Below are positions 24,404 through 32,100 of a DNA stretch of 36,709 bases, in pieces. The notes beneath the pieces were generated by a model that ran no database searches, was not told where the DNA came from, and worked only from the letters and a program-made list of their open reading frames with translations. The position numbers were made by a program, and so were the translations under genes. Source of the stretch: DATAQC01 sp046263055 (GTDB lineage Bacteria > Actinomycetota > Acidimicrobiia > Acidimicrobiales > AC-14). The stretch is taken from contig JBHELO010000132.1 in assembly GCA_046263055.1 (NCBI GenBank), forward strand, positions 1 to 36,709, in the 5' to 3' direction. The stretch's first letter is position 1, and the number at the start of each line of letters is the position of its first letter.

Positions 24404-25828
24404 ATGGCGAGGGTGGGTGGCCGGCACAGGTGGCGGACGGTGTCCAGCCTGGTGGGGGCCGTGATGGCCGCCTGCGGCTGCTCGACCGCCGGGCAGGCGC
24501 CCTCGTCCGGCCCGTCGACGGCCGGCACCGTGCCGTCGGCGCCGGCGTCGCTGCCCCTGGCCACGTCGCCCTCGTGCCCGCCCATCCCGGCCCGGGCCGC
24601 CCCTGCGCCCGACCGGCCCCGGTACGTTCTGACCGCCGACGTGCGGACCGCCGACGCAACCGTCGCCGGTGACCTCCGGGTGCGCTTCACCCCCGACCTC
24701 GCCACCGACCGCCTGGTGTTCCGGCTCTGGCCCAACGGCACCGACCTGGCCAAGGACGGCGCCCACCTGGACACGGGGCCGGTGACGGTGGGCGGTGCAC
24801 CGGCCCCGACCACCGCCGACGACCCTACGACCCTGGTCGTCCACCCGGGCGGCCCCCTGGCCGCCGGTCGGGCCCTGGACGTGTCCCTCAGCTGGACGCT
24901 CCACCTGCCGTCGGTGTCGCACGACCGGGTGTCGGTGGACGGCGACGCCGTGCGCCTGGGCTCGTTCTTCCCGGTCCTGGCGTGGGAGCCGGGGGTGGGT
25001 TGGGCCACCGACCCGTCCACCGGCGGCTTCGCCGAGGACTCCACCGCCCCCACCGCCGACTTCGACCTCACCCTCACCGTGCCTCCCGGCAGCACTGCGC
25101 TGGCCACTGGCGTCAACGACCGGCCCGGGCACTGGACGGCGACGGCCATGCGGGACATCGGCGTGTCGGTGGGCCGGTTCGCCACCGCCGCCGGCACCGC
25201 ACAGGCCCCCGACCCGGTGCAGGTGACGGTGGGCGTGCAGGATGGCATCGGCGAGTCGCCCGACGGCTACCGGGATGCCGCGGTGGCCGCCCTGGAGGAC
25301 TTCGGCCGCCGCTTCGGGCCCTACCCGTGGCCGACCTTGACGCTGGCCGTCACGCCCGCCCTGGGCGGGGGGATCGAGTACCCGGGCCACGTCATGGAGG
25401 GCCCCGGGACCCTGAAGCTCATCACGCCCCACGAGATCGGCCACCAGTGGTTCTACGCGCTCGTGGGCAACGACCAGGGCCGCGATCCGTGGCTCGACGA
25501 GAGCCTGGCCACCTGGGCCGAGGTCCGCTTCGACGGCGGCCTGGACAAGCTGCGGGCCACCGCCCTGCCCGACGCCGCCCGGGGCCACCTGGGCGACCCC
25601 ATGACCTACTGGTCCGGCCATCGCGCCGCCTACCAGAACGGTGCCTACGACCAGGGCGCCCAGGCCCTCGACGAATTGGGGCCGGCCGATCTGGTGGACT
25701 GTGCCCTGCGGGTCTACGTCGCCCAGGAGGCCTACCGGATCGCCCGGCCGCGGGACCTGGTGGCCGCTGCCTCCGCTGTCTTCCCCGACGCCGCCGCCAC
25801 CTTCGCCCGCTTCGGCATCCAGCCGTAG
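24404..25828 (+). CDS. M1-type metallopeptidase lipoprotein
   Basis: 474 residues, about half the size of classical aminopeptidase N, as is common for exported bacterial M1-like enzymes. A basic start and hydrophobic stretch lead to MAACGC, a likely lipobox, then a Ser/Pro/Ala linker of about 50 residues. An N-terminal beta domain (about 75-270) precedes the catalytic part. The zinc site is HEIGHQWFYALVG (343-347) with the third ligand Glu about 366 in WLDESLATW, the exact HExxH-x18-E spacing. The usual GAMEN exopeptidase loop is replaced by GGGIEYPGHV. It should cut peptides on the outer face of the membrane. Start ATG 24404 has no clear ribosome-binding site. Confidence 0.88.
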   Translation: MARVGGRHRWRTVSSLVGAVMAACGCSTAGQAPSSGPSTAGTVPSAPASLPLATSPSCPPIPARAAPAPDRPRYVLTADVRTADATVAGDLRVRFTPDLATDRLVFRLWPNGTDLAKDGAHLDTGPVTVGGAPAPTTADDPTTLVVHPGGPLAAGRALDVSLSWTLHLPSVSHDRVSVDGDAVRLGSFFPVLAWEPGVGWATDPSTGGFAEDSTAPTADFDLTLTVPPGSTALATGVNDRPGHWTATAMRDIGVSVGRFATAAGTAQAPDPVQVTVGVQDGIGESPDGYRDAAVAALEDFGRRFGPYPWPTLTLAVTPALGGGIEYPGHVMEGPGTLKLITPHEIGHQWFYALVGNDQGRDPWLDESLATWAEVRFDGGLDKLRATALPDAARGHLGDPMTYWSGHRAAYQNGAYDQGAQALDELGPADLVDCALRVYVAQEAYRIARPRDLVAAASAVFPDAAATFARFGIQP

Positions 25829-25837
25829 AGCACCGCT

Positions 25838-25864
25838 CCAGGCCAAGGCGCCACGCCTGGCGCC
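25838..25864. terminator. GC-rich stem-loops after the peptidase gene
   Basis: Two alternative hairpins share these bases. CCAGGC (25838-25843) can pair with GCCTGG (25855-25860), or GGCGCC (25847-25852) with GGCGCC (25859-25864). No T-tract follows. They may end the peptidase transcript. The rest of the gap holds a GCCACC-type triplet run near 25908 and the next promoter. Confidence 0.35.
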
Positions 25865-25930
25865 CCTGGCGCACCAGGGATCGCCCCGACCTGGGCGCAC
25901 CCGCCACCGCCACCGCCACCGGGGCGGCTC

Positions 25931-25936
25931 TAGCGT
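25931..25936 (+). promoter_or_regulatory. -10-like TAGCGT for the MPI-family gene
   Basis: CTCTAGCGTGGCC ends 6 nt before the ATG at 25943. There is no space for a ribosome-binding site, so a leaderless message is likely. Confidence 0.5.
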
Positions 25937-25942
25937 GGCCGC

Positions 25943-26761
25943 ATGCCGCCCCTCGCCGCCGTGGACCTGGGCGCGGTACGGGGGGCCATCGCCACCGAGG
26001 CTGCGCGCCTGACCGCCCTGCTGCGCTCCGTCCGCACGCCGTCGGCCCCGGCCCTGGGCGACTGGGACCTGACCGACGTCGCCGTGCACGTGTCCCACAG
26101 CCTCGACGTGGTGCTGTCGACGGTCCGGGGCGGCGGACCCCTGGTGGACGACGTGTGGGGCCTGACCGCGATGTCGTCCATGCTGGTGAAGGGGGAGACC
26201 ACCCGGGACCTGGCCGCCATCGCCGACCGCATCGGCGCCACCGTCGCCCAGCTCCTGGCCGTGCTCCCGGCCACCGGCGGCGGGGAACTGCGGGCCTGGC
26301 TGGTGCAGGGCGTGGACCTGCCGGTGTCGGCCCTCGCCTGCCAGGCCCTCGAGGAGCTGGTGGTGCACGGGCGGGACGTGGCCCGGGCCGAGGGCGCGGC
26401 CTGGCCGGTGGGGCGGGCGGAGGCGGCCCTCTTGCTGGAGGGCTTCCTGTTCCCATCCCTGGGGGTCCTCGGGCGGTCCATGGTGGACCAGCAGGCCGCC
26501 GCCGGGGTGCGGGCCGCCTACGACGTGCGCCTGCGGGGGGGCGGCGGTGCCGTGCTGCGCTTCGACGACGGCGACCTGGCCGTCACCGGGCGGGGGGCGG
26601 GCCCGGTGGACTGCCACCTGTCGGCGGACCCGGTGGCCTTCCTGCTCGTGTCGTGGGGGCGCACGAGCCAGTGGCCGGCCATCGCCCGGGGCCGCCTCCT
26701 GGCCTGGGGCCGGCGGCCGTGGCTCGGCCTGCGCCTGCGGTCCCTCCTCCGCAATCCGTGA
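25943..26761 (+). CDS. Maleylpyruvate isomerase family (mycothiol-type, DinB-like) protein
   Basis: 272 residues. The N-terminal four-helix DinB-like domain (about 1-160) has GDWDLTDVAVHVSHSLDV and LEELVVHGRDVARAEG. These contain His residues placed like the metal ligands of mycothiol-dependent maleylpyruvate isomerase. The C-terminal part (about 180-260) has a sterol-carrier-like pattern: VRLRGGGGAVLRFDDGD, then DCHLSADPVAFLLVSWGR. Proteins of this layout are very common in Actinobacteria and use mycothiol for isomerisation or detoxification; most have unknown substrates. The start is ATG 25943, just behind the -10-like box. Confidence 0.83.
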   Translation: MPPLAAVDLGAVRGAIATEAARLTALLRSVRTPSAPALGDWDLTDVAVHVSHSLDVVLSTVRGGGPLVDDVWGLTAMSSMLVKGETTRDLAAIADRIGATVAQLLAVLPATGGGELRAWLVQGVDLPVSALACQALEELVVHGRDVARAEGAAWPVGRAEAALLLEGFLFPSLGVLGRSMVDQQAAAGVRAAYDVRLRGGGGAVLRFDDGDLAVTGRGAGPVDCHLSADPVAFLLVSWGRTSQWPAIARGRLLAWGRRPWLGLRLRSLLRNP

Positions 26762-26774
26762 CGCCCGGCGTCGG

Positions 26775-26780
26775 TAGGGT
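26775..26780 (+). promoter_or_regulatory. -10-like TAGGGT for the Nfu_N-HEAT gene
   Basis: CGGTAGGGTCAG ends 7 nt before GTG 26788. It closely matches the otsB motif. The gap carries no ribosome-binding site. Confidence 0.5.
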
Positions 26781-26787
26781 CAGTGGC

Positions 26788-28158
26788 GTGGCCGCACCGG
26801 GAACCGGGGCTGAGGCCGCCCGCCGCCAGGTCGTCGAGCGGGGCCTGGTCCCGGCCGCCTTCGGGCACCTCACCAAGGACGCCTTCCTGGCCCTGCCGTT
26901 CGAGGCCCTGGGCCCCACCAAAGCGCTGCTGAAGCGCTTCTTCTCGCCCGAGCCGTGGACGACGGCCGACAACGACGCCCTGGCCGAGGCCGTCGGCCCC
27001 GGAGAGGGCCGGTGGGAGCGCCCCCTCGACGACGACCTGACGCTGGCCTACGGCTGGGACGCCCACCGCTTCTGGCTCGGGGTGAGGTCCACCATCTCGA
27101 GCCCGGCGGGCGGTGCGGGCCCGGGCGACAGTCCCCTCCCGACGCCGGAGGGGGGCTCGACGGCGCCCGGTGCCGACCACGACAAGGCTCCGTCGACGGT
27201 GGCGCCGGCGGTGATCGACCCGCCCTCGCCCCCGGGCGCGGAAGGGGCTGGCGGTCGGGACGCTGGCGGCGATGGCCGGGAGCAGCGGGGCGGCGCCGGC
27301 AACCGGTCGGCTGCCGGGAGCGACGACCCGCTGGCCGCCACCTTCGACGGGCCGGTCGTCCCCGAGGCCACGCCCAATCCTCGGACCATCCGCTTCCAGG
27401 TCGGGTCGCTGCACGACGGCCCCAGCCGGTGGTTCGAGTCGGCGCCCCCCGCCCGCGAGGAGCCGGCGGTGGCCCGGTTGTTCACCTCGTTCCCGGACGT
27501 GGCCAACGTCCTCGTGGGTCCGGACTTCGTGGCCGTCGGCCTTCACCGCCCGGCCGACTGGGAGCGGCTCCTGCGGCCGGTCCTGGCCATGGTGGCCGAG
27601 GAGTTCGCGGCCAGCGCCGAGCCGGCCCCGGCATCGCCCCGCCCGTCCATGGGCGGCCCCGCGGGAGCGGGCGCCCCTCTGGTCGGTGCACCGCCGACCC
27701 CCTCGGCGGGGCCCACCGGGGGCCGCCGGCCCGGCCGGCTCGAGCAGGCGTGGCAGGACCTCGGGTCGCTGCGCCCCGCCGACCCCGCCGACCTGGCGCG
27801 AGTGCTGGAGGCGACGGCCGGGACCGACCCGTCACGCCGCCAGGTGGCGGCCAGCCTCCTGCGGGAGGCCGACTCCCGGGTGGCTTCCGCGGAGTGGGCT
27901 CGCCTGGCCGCCGACGAGGTGCGCTCGGTACGGCGGGCCGCCGTCGACGCCATGGTGGACGCCGGGCGTGAGGAGCTCCGCCCACTCCTGGAGTCGGCGC
28001 TGGACGACGCCGACGCCTGGGTGCGGTGGAAGGCGCTGCGGGGCCTGGCCGAGCTGGGGGCCGGCGCCAGCCGTCCGGCCATCACCGGGGTGGCCGACGA
28101 TCGCGACTTCCGGGTCCGCCTGGAGGCGGCCGCCGCCCTCCGCCACGCCGCCGGCTGA
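26788..28158 (+). CDS. Nfu_N-HEAT repeat protein (CvfC/YpgR-like architecture)
   Basis: 456 residues in four parts. Residues 1-100 are a helical region with GLVPAAFGHLTKDAFLALPF. Residues about 105-185 are a Pro/Gly/Ala-rich disordered stretch. Residues about 190-275 are an Nfu/NifU N-terminal-type domain (EATPNPRTIRFQVG, FTSFPDVANVLVGPDFVAVG). After a second low-complexity stretch come HEAT-like helical repeats to the end (VRSVRRAAVDAMVDAG, AWVRWKALRGLAELG, FRVRLEAAAALRHAAG). The iron-sulfur CxxC domain of true Nfu scaffolds is absent, so cluster assembly is unlikely. The layout recalls CvfC of staphylococci and YpgR of Bacillus, whose roles are poorly known. GTG 26788 is set by the -10-like box. 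Confidence 0.82.
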   Translation: MAAPGTGAEAARRQVVERGLVPAAFGHLTKDAFLALPFEALGPTKALLKRFFSPEPWTTADNDALAEAVGPGEGRWERPLDDDLTLAYGWDAHRFWLGVRSTISSPAGGAGPGDSPLPTPEGGSTAPGADHDKAPSTVAPAVIDPPSPPGAEGAGGRDAGGDGREQRGGAGNRSAAGSDDPLAATFDGPVVPEATPNPRTIRFQVGSLHDGPSRWFESAPPAREEPAVARLFTSFPDVANVLVGPDFVAVGLHRPADWERLLRPVLAMVAEEFAASAEPAPASPRPSMGGPAGAGAPLVGAPPTPSAGPTGGRRPGRLEQAWQDLGSLRPADPADLARVLEATAGTDPSRRQVAASLLREADSRVASAEWARLAADEVRSVRRAAVDAMVDAGREELRPLLESALDDADAWVRWKALRGLAELGAGASRPAITGVADDRDFRVRLEAAAALRHAAG

Positions 28159-28187
28159 CTCCTACGCCGCCGGCCGGGCGACGAGCC

Positions 28188-29051
28188 CTAGTCCTCGCGC
28201 TGCTCGCGGAGGAACTTCTCCAGCTCGGCGGCAAGGACGTCGCCCGACTGGAGCTCCATCGGGGGGGACGCGGACTCGACGTCGGCCGCCTCCTCCAGGC
28301 GGCGGACGTAGGACGACACGTCGTCGTCGGTGGCCACCACCTCGCTGACCTGGCGCTCGTAGTCGAGGGCCCGCTGCTCCAGCTCGGCCGTCATCACCCG
28401 GGTGGAGAGCAGGTCGGCGGTGCGCCGCACCAGGGCCAGCGTGGCCTTGGGCGACGGCGTGGCCGCCACATAGTGGGGCACGGCCGCCCACAGCGACGCC
28501 GACTTCAGCTGGGCCGTGCCGAAGGCGTCCTGGAGCACTCCGAGGATGCCCGTGGGGCCCTCGTAGGTGGAGCGCTCGAGTCCCAGGCGGCCGACCATGG
28601 CCGGGTCGGCGGCGGTCCCGGTGACCCGCACCGGCCGGGTGTGGGCCACGTCGGCGAGGAGGGCGCCGAGGGTGATCACCATCTCGGCCCGCAGCTCGGT
28701 GGCCACGCCAACGATCTGTGAGCAGAACGTCCGCCACCGGAGCTGGGGCTCGGTGCCGGTGAGGACGACCACGTCGTGGGGGGTGTCGGGCAGGGCGGCG
28801 GCCGAGAACTCGGTGGCGGGCCAGACGATCTCGCGGTTCAGCCCGTCGGCGATGCGCACCTGGGGGCGGGTGGAGGAGAAGTCGAAGAACTCCTCGGGGT
28901 CGACGGTCGCGAAGGTGCGGGCGCCCCAGCGGAGCTTGAGGTAGCGGGCGGCGGCGGATGCGGCGTCGGCGGCGTCGTTCCACCCTTCGAAGGCGGCGAC
29001 GACCACCGGGCGCCGCAGGCGGGGGCGGTCCTCCCACTGCACGTGGTCCAT
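28188..29051 (-). CDS. PAC2 family protein
   Basis: 287 residues of the PAC2 family, named for a eukaryotic proteasome-assembly chaperone; bacterial and archaeal members are linked to proteasome or ATP-grasp-like functions but are mostly uncharacterised. Seen: VVVAAFEGWNDAADAAS, FATVDPEEFFDFSSTRP, VVVLTGTEPQLRWRTFC, VITLGALLADVAHTRPV, STYEGPTGILGVLQDAF and SASLWAAVPHYVAATPSPK, all typical of the actinobacterial branch. An acidic C-terminal helix ends LREQRED. The ATG at 29051 lies 6 nt behind TAGCGT. It diverges from lhr with only 51 bp between starts, so the two may be regulated together. Confidence 0.9.
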   Translation of the reverse strand: MDHVQWEDRPRLRRPVVVAAFEGWNDAADAASAAARYLKLRWGARTFATVDPEEFFDFSSTRPQVRIADGLNREIVWPATEFSAAALPDTPHDVVVLTGTEPQLRWRTFCSQIVGVATELRAEMVITLGALLADVAHTRPVRVTGTAADPAMVGRLGLERSTYEGPTGILGVLQDAFGTAQLKSASLWAAVPHYVAATPSPKATLALVRRTADLLSTRVMTAELEQRALDYERQVSEVVATDDDVSSYVRRLEEAADVESASPPMELQSGDVLAAELEKFLREQRED

Positions 29052-29057
29052 CGGCCG

Positions 29058-29063
29058 ACGCTA
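29058..29063 (-). promoter_or_regulatory. -10-like TAGCGT for the PAC2 gene
   Basis: CCGGTAGCGTCGG on the minus strand ends 6 nt before ATG 29051 and is identical over 13 bases to the NUDIX promoter motif. It suggests a leaderless message. A divergent motif for lhr lies 28 bp away. Confidence 0.55.
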
Positions 29064-29090
29064 CCGGCCCCCGGTGTCACAGCCTCGCCG

Positions 29091-29096
29091 TACCCT
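29091..29096 (+). promoter_or_regulatory. -10-like TACCCT for lhr
   Basis: CCGTACCCTGGG ends 6 nt before GTG 29103 and has no ribosome-binding site after it. The same TACCCTGGG string precedes the M50 protease gene. Confidence 0.48.
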
Positions 29097-29102
29097 GGGG
29101 CC

Positions 29103-32100
29103 GTGGCCCGGTCGTCGCCGTCCCTGGAACGGTTCTCGCCCGTCACCCGGGCGTGGTTCGAGGCCACCTTCGCGGCCCCCACCCCGGCCCAGGAGCAGGG
29201 CTGGGAGGCCATCAGCCGGGGGGACCACACCCTCGTCTTGGCCCCCACCGGCTCGGGCAAGACCCTCGCCGCCTTCCTGTGGTGCCTCGACCGCCTCATG
29301 GCCGGCGCCCCGGAGGGGCCCGGCGACGGCTCGGGGGGCGGCGCCCCTCGGGCCGGTTGCCGGGTGCTCTACGTCTCGCCCCTCAAGGCGCTGACCTATG
29401 ACGTGGAGCGCAACCTGCGGGCGCCGCTGGCCGGCCTGGCCCTGGAGGCGGCCCGCCGGGGACTGCCGGCACCCACCATCTCGGTGGCCACCCGGACGGG
29501 CGACACGCCCCAGGCCGACCGGCGCGACATCGCCCGCCACCCGCCCGACATCCTCATCACCACCCCTGAGTCGCTCTACCTCATGCTCACTTCCGCGGCC
29601 CGGGAGGTGCTGGCGTCGGTCGAGCACGTCATCGTCGACGAGATCCACTCCGTGGCCGCCACCAAGCGGGGTGCCCACCTGGCCCTGTCCCTGGAGCGCC
29701 TCGAGCGCCTCACGCCTCGGCCTCCCCAGCGCATCGGGCTGTCGGCCACCCAACGGCCGCTGGACGAGATCGCCCGCTTCCTCGGCGGGCGCCGGCGGGT
29801 CCCGGCCGCCGGGCCGGCCGAGTGGCAGGCCCTGCCGGTCACAGTGGTGGACGCCGGCGTGCGCAAGCCCTTGGAGCTCCAGGTGATCGTGCCCGTCGAG
29901 GACATGGCGGAGATGGGCAGGCCCATCGCCGGCGACGACGGCGCCGACATCCTCTCCGGCCCCGCCGCCGGGGACCCCGAGGCCCGCCACTCCATCTGGC
30001 CGGCCATCCACCCGGTGCTGCTCGACCTCATCGAGGCCCACCGCTCCACGCTCATCTTCGTCAACTCCCGCCGCCTGGCCGAGCGCCTGGCCGCCCGCCT
30101 CAACGACCTCGCCGGGCGCGACCTGGTGCGGGCCCACCACGGGTCGGTGGCTCGAGAGCAGCGCCTGGAGATCGAGGACGCCCTGAAGGCGGGCCGGCTC
30201 CCCGCCCTGGTGGCCACCAGCAGCCTGGAGCTGGGCATAGACATGGGCGCCATCGACCTGGTGGTCCAGGTGGAATCGCCGTCGTCGGTGGCCAGCGGGC
30301 TCCAGCGCATCGGCCGGGCCGGCCACTCGGTGGGCGAGCCGTCCCGAGGTCGCATCTTCCCCAAGTTCCGGGGCGACCTGGTGGAGGCGGCGGTGGTGGC
30401 CATGCGCATGAAGGCCGCCCTCATCGAGGAGACCCGGGTCCCCCGCAACCCCGTCGACGTGCTGGCCCAGCAGATCGTGGCCATGTGCGCGGTGGAGGAC
30501 GTCACCGTCGACGAGGTGGCCGGCGTGGTGGGGGGCGCCTACCCGTTCGCCGACTGCACGCCGGCGGTGCTGGAGGGCGTGCTCGACATGCTGGCCGGGC
30601 GCTACCCGTCCGACGAGTTCGCAGAGCTGCGGCCCCGCATCACGTGGGACCGGGTGGAGGGCACGCTGCGGGCCCGGGCCGGCGCCCGGATGCTGGCCGT
30701 CACCAGCGGCGGCACCATCCCTGACCGCGGCTTGTTCGGCGTCTACACGGCGGGCGCCGACGGCGCCGGCGGCACCCGGGTGGGCGAGCTGGACGAGGAG
30801 ATGGTCTACGAGAGCCGGGTGGGCGAGACCTTCCTGCTGGGCGCCACCACCTGGCTCATCCAGGAGATCACCCGGGACCGGGTGCTGGTGACCCCGGCCC
30901 CCGGCGTACCCGGCAAGATGCCGTTCTGGCACGGCGACGGGCTCGGCCGCCCCGCCGAGCTGGGGCGGGCCATCGGCGCGTTCCTCCGGGAGGTGGACGG
31001 GTGGACCGACGAGCACCTGGCCGAGGAGTGCTCGCTCGACGACCTGGCGGTGCGCAACCTGCGGGCCTACCTGGCCGAGGAGCGCTCCGTAACCGGGGTC
31101 GTGCCCACCGACCGCCAGGTGGTGGTCGAGCGCTTTCGCGACGAGCTGGGTGACTGGCGCATCTGCGTCCTGTCGCCGCTGGGCGGGCGGGTCCACGCCC
31201 CGTGGGCGCTGGCCATCGAGGCCAAGGTGCGTTCACGCCTGGGCGTGGAGGTGCAGACCATGTGGAGCGACGAGGGGATCGTCGTGCGCCTCCCCGAGGC
31301 CGACGAGGCGCCGCCCGTGGAGTCGATCCTCGTCGAGCCCGAGGAGGTGGAGGACCTGGTGGTCGGCGAGCTGGCCAACAGCACCCTGTTCGCCTCCCAC
31401 TTCCGGGAGAACGCGGCCCGGGCCCTGCTGCTCCCCCGCCGCCGCCCCGGGAGCCGCACCCCCCTGTGGCAGCAGCGCCAGCGGGCGGCCGACCTGCTGG
31501 CGGTGGCGTCCAAGCACGGCTCGTTCCCGATCCTGCTGGAGACCTACCGGGAGTGCCTGCGCGACGTGTTCGACCTGCCCGCCCTCGTCGACCTGATGAC
31601 GGCGGTGCGGGCCCGGACGGTGCGGGTGGTGTCGGTGGACACTCCCCGGCCGTCGCCCTTCGCCTCGTCCCTGGCCTTCGCCTACGTCGCCAACTTCCTG
31701 TACGAGGGTGACGCCCCACTGGCCGAGCGCCGGGCCCAGGCCCTCACCCTGGACCGGGAGATGCTGGCCGAGCTGCTGGGCACCGAGGAGCTGCGGGAGC
31801 TCATCGTGCCCGACGCCCTCGACGCCCTGGAGGCCGACCTCCAGCGCCTCGACGAGCGGCGCTGGGCTCGCGACGCCGACGAGGCGTCCGACCTCCTGCG
31901 CCGCCTGGGTGACCTCACCCGGGAGGAGCTGGCGGCCCGGTCGGTGGCCGACTTCTCGGCCGAGCTGGTGGCGTCGCGCCGGGCGGTGGAGGTGCGGGTG
32001 GCGGGCGAGGCCCGTCTGATCGCCGCCGAGGACGCCGGCCGCTACCGGGACGGCCTGGGCGTGGTGCCGCCGCCGGGCCTGCCCGACGCCTTCCTGGAGG

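Noticed and set aside
25904..25923. GCCACC-type short repeat as a regulatory element or array
   Set aside because: Three copies of a six-base unit in GC-rich intergenic DNA; no sign of function and no spacer structure as in CRISPR.
24982..26787. Upstream extension of the Nfu_N-HEAT gene back through the peptidase and MPI genes
   Set aside because: The extension is a shadow of two other genes. The -10-like box and GTG 26788 give a natural start.
29061..31196. A 711-codon minus-strand open frame inside lhr
   Set aside because: It lies fully antisense to the helicase motifs and has no family signature.
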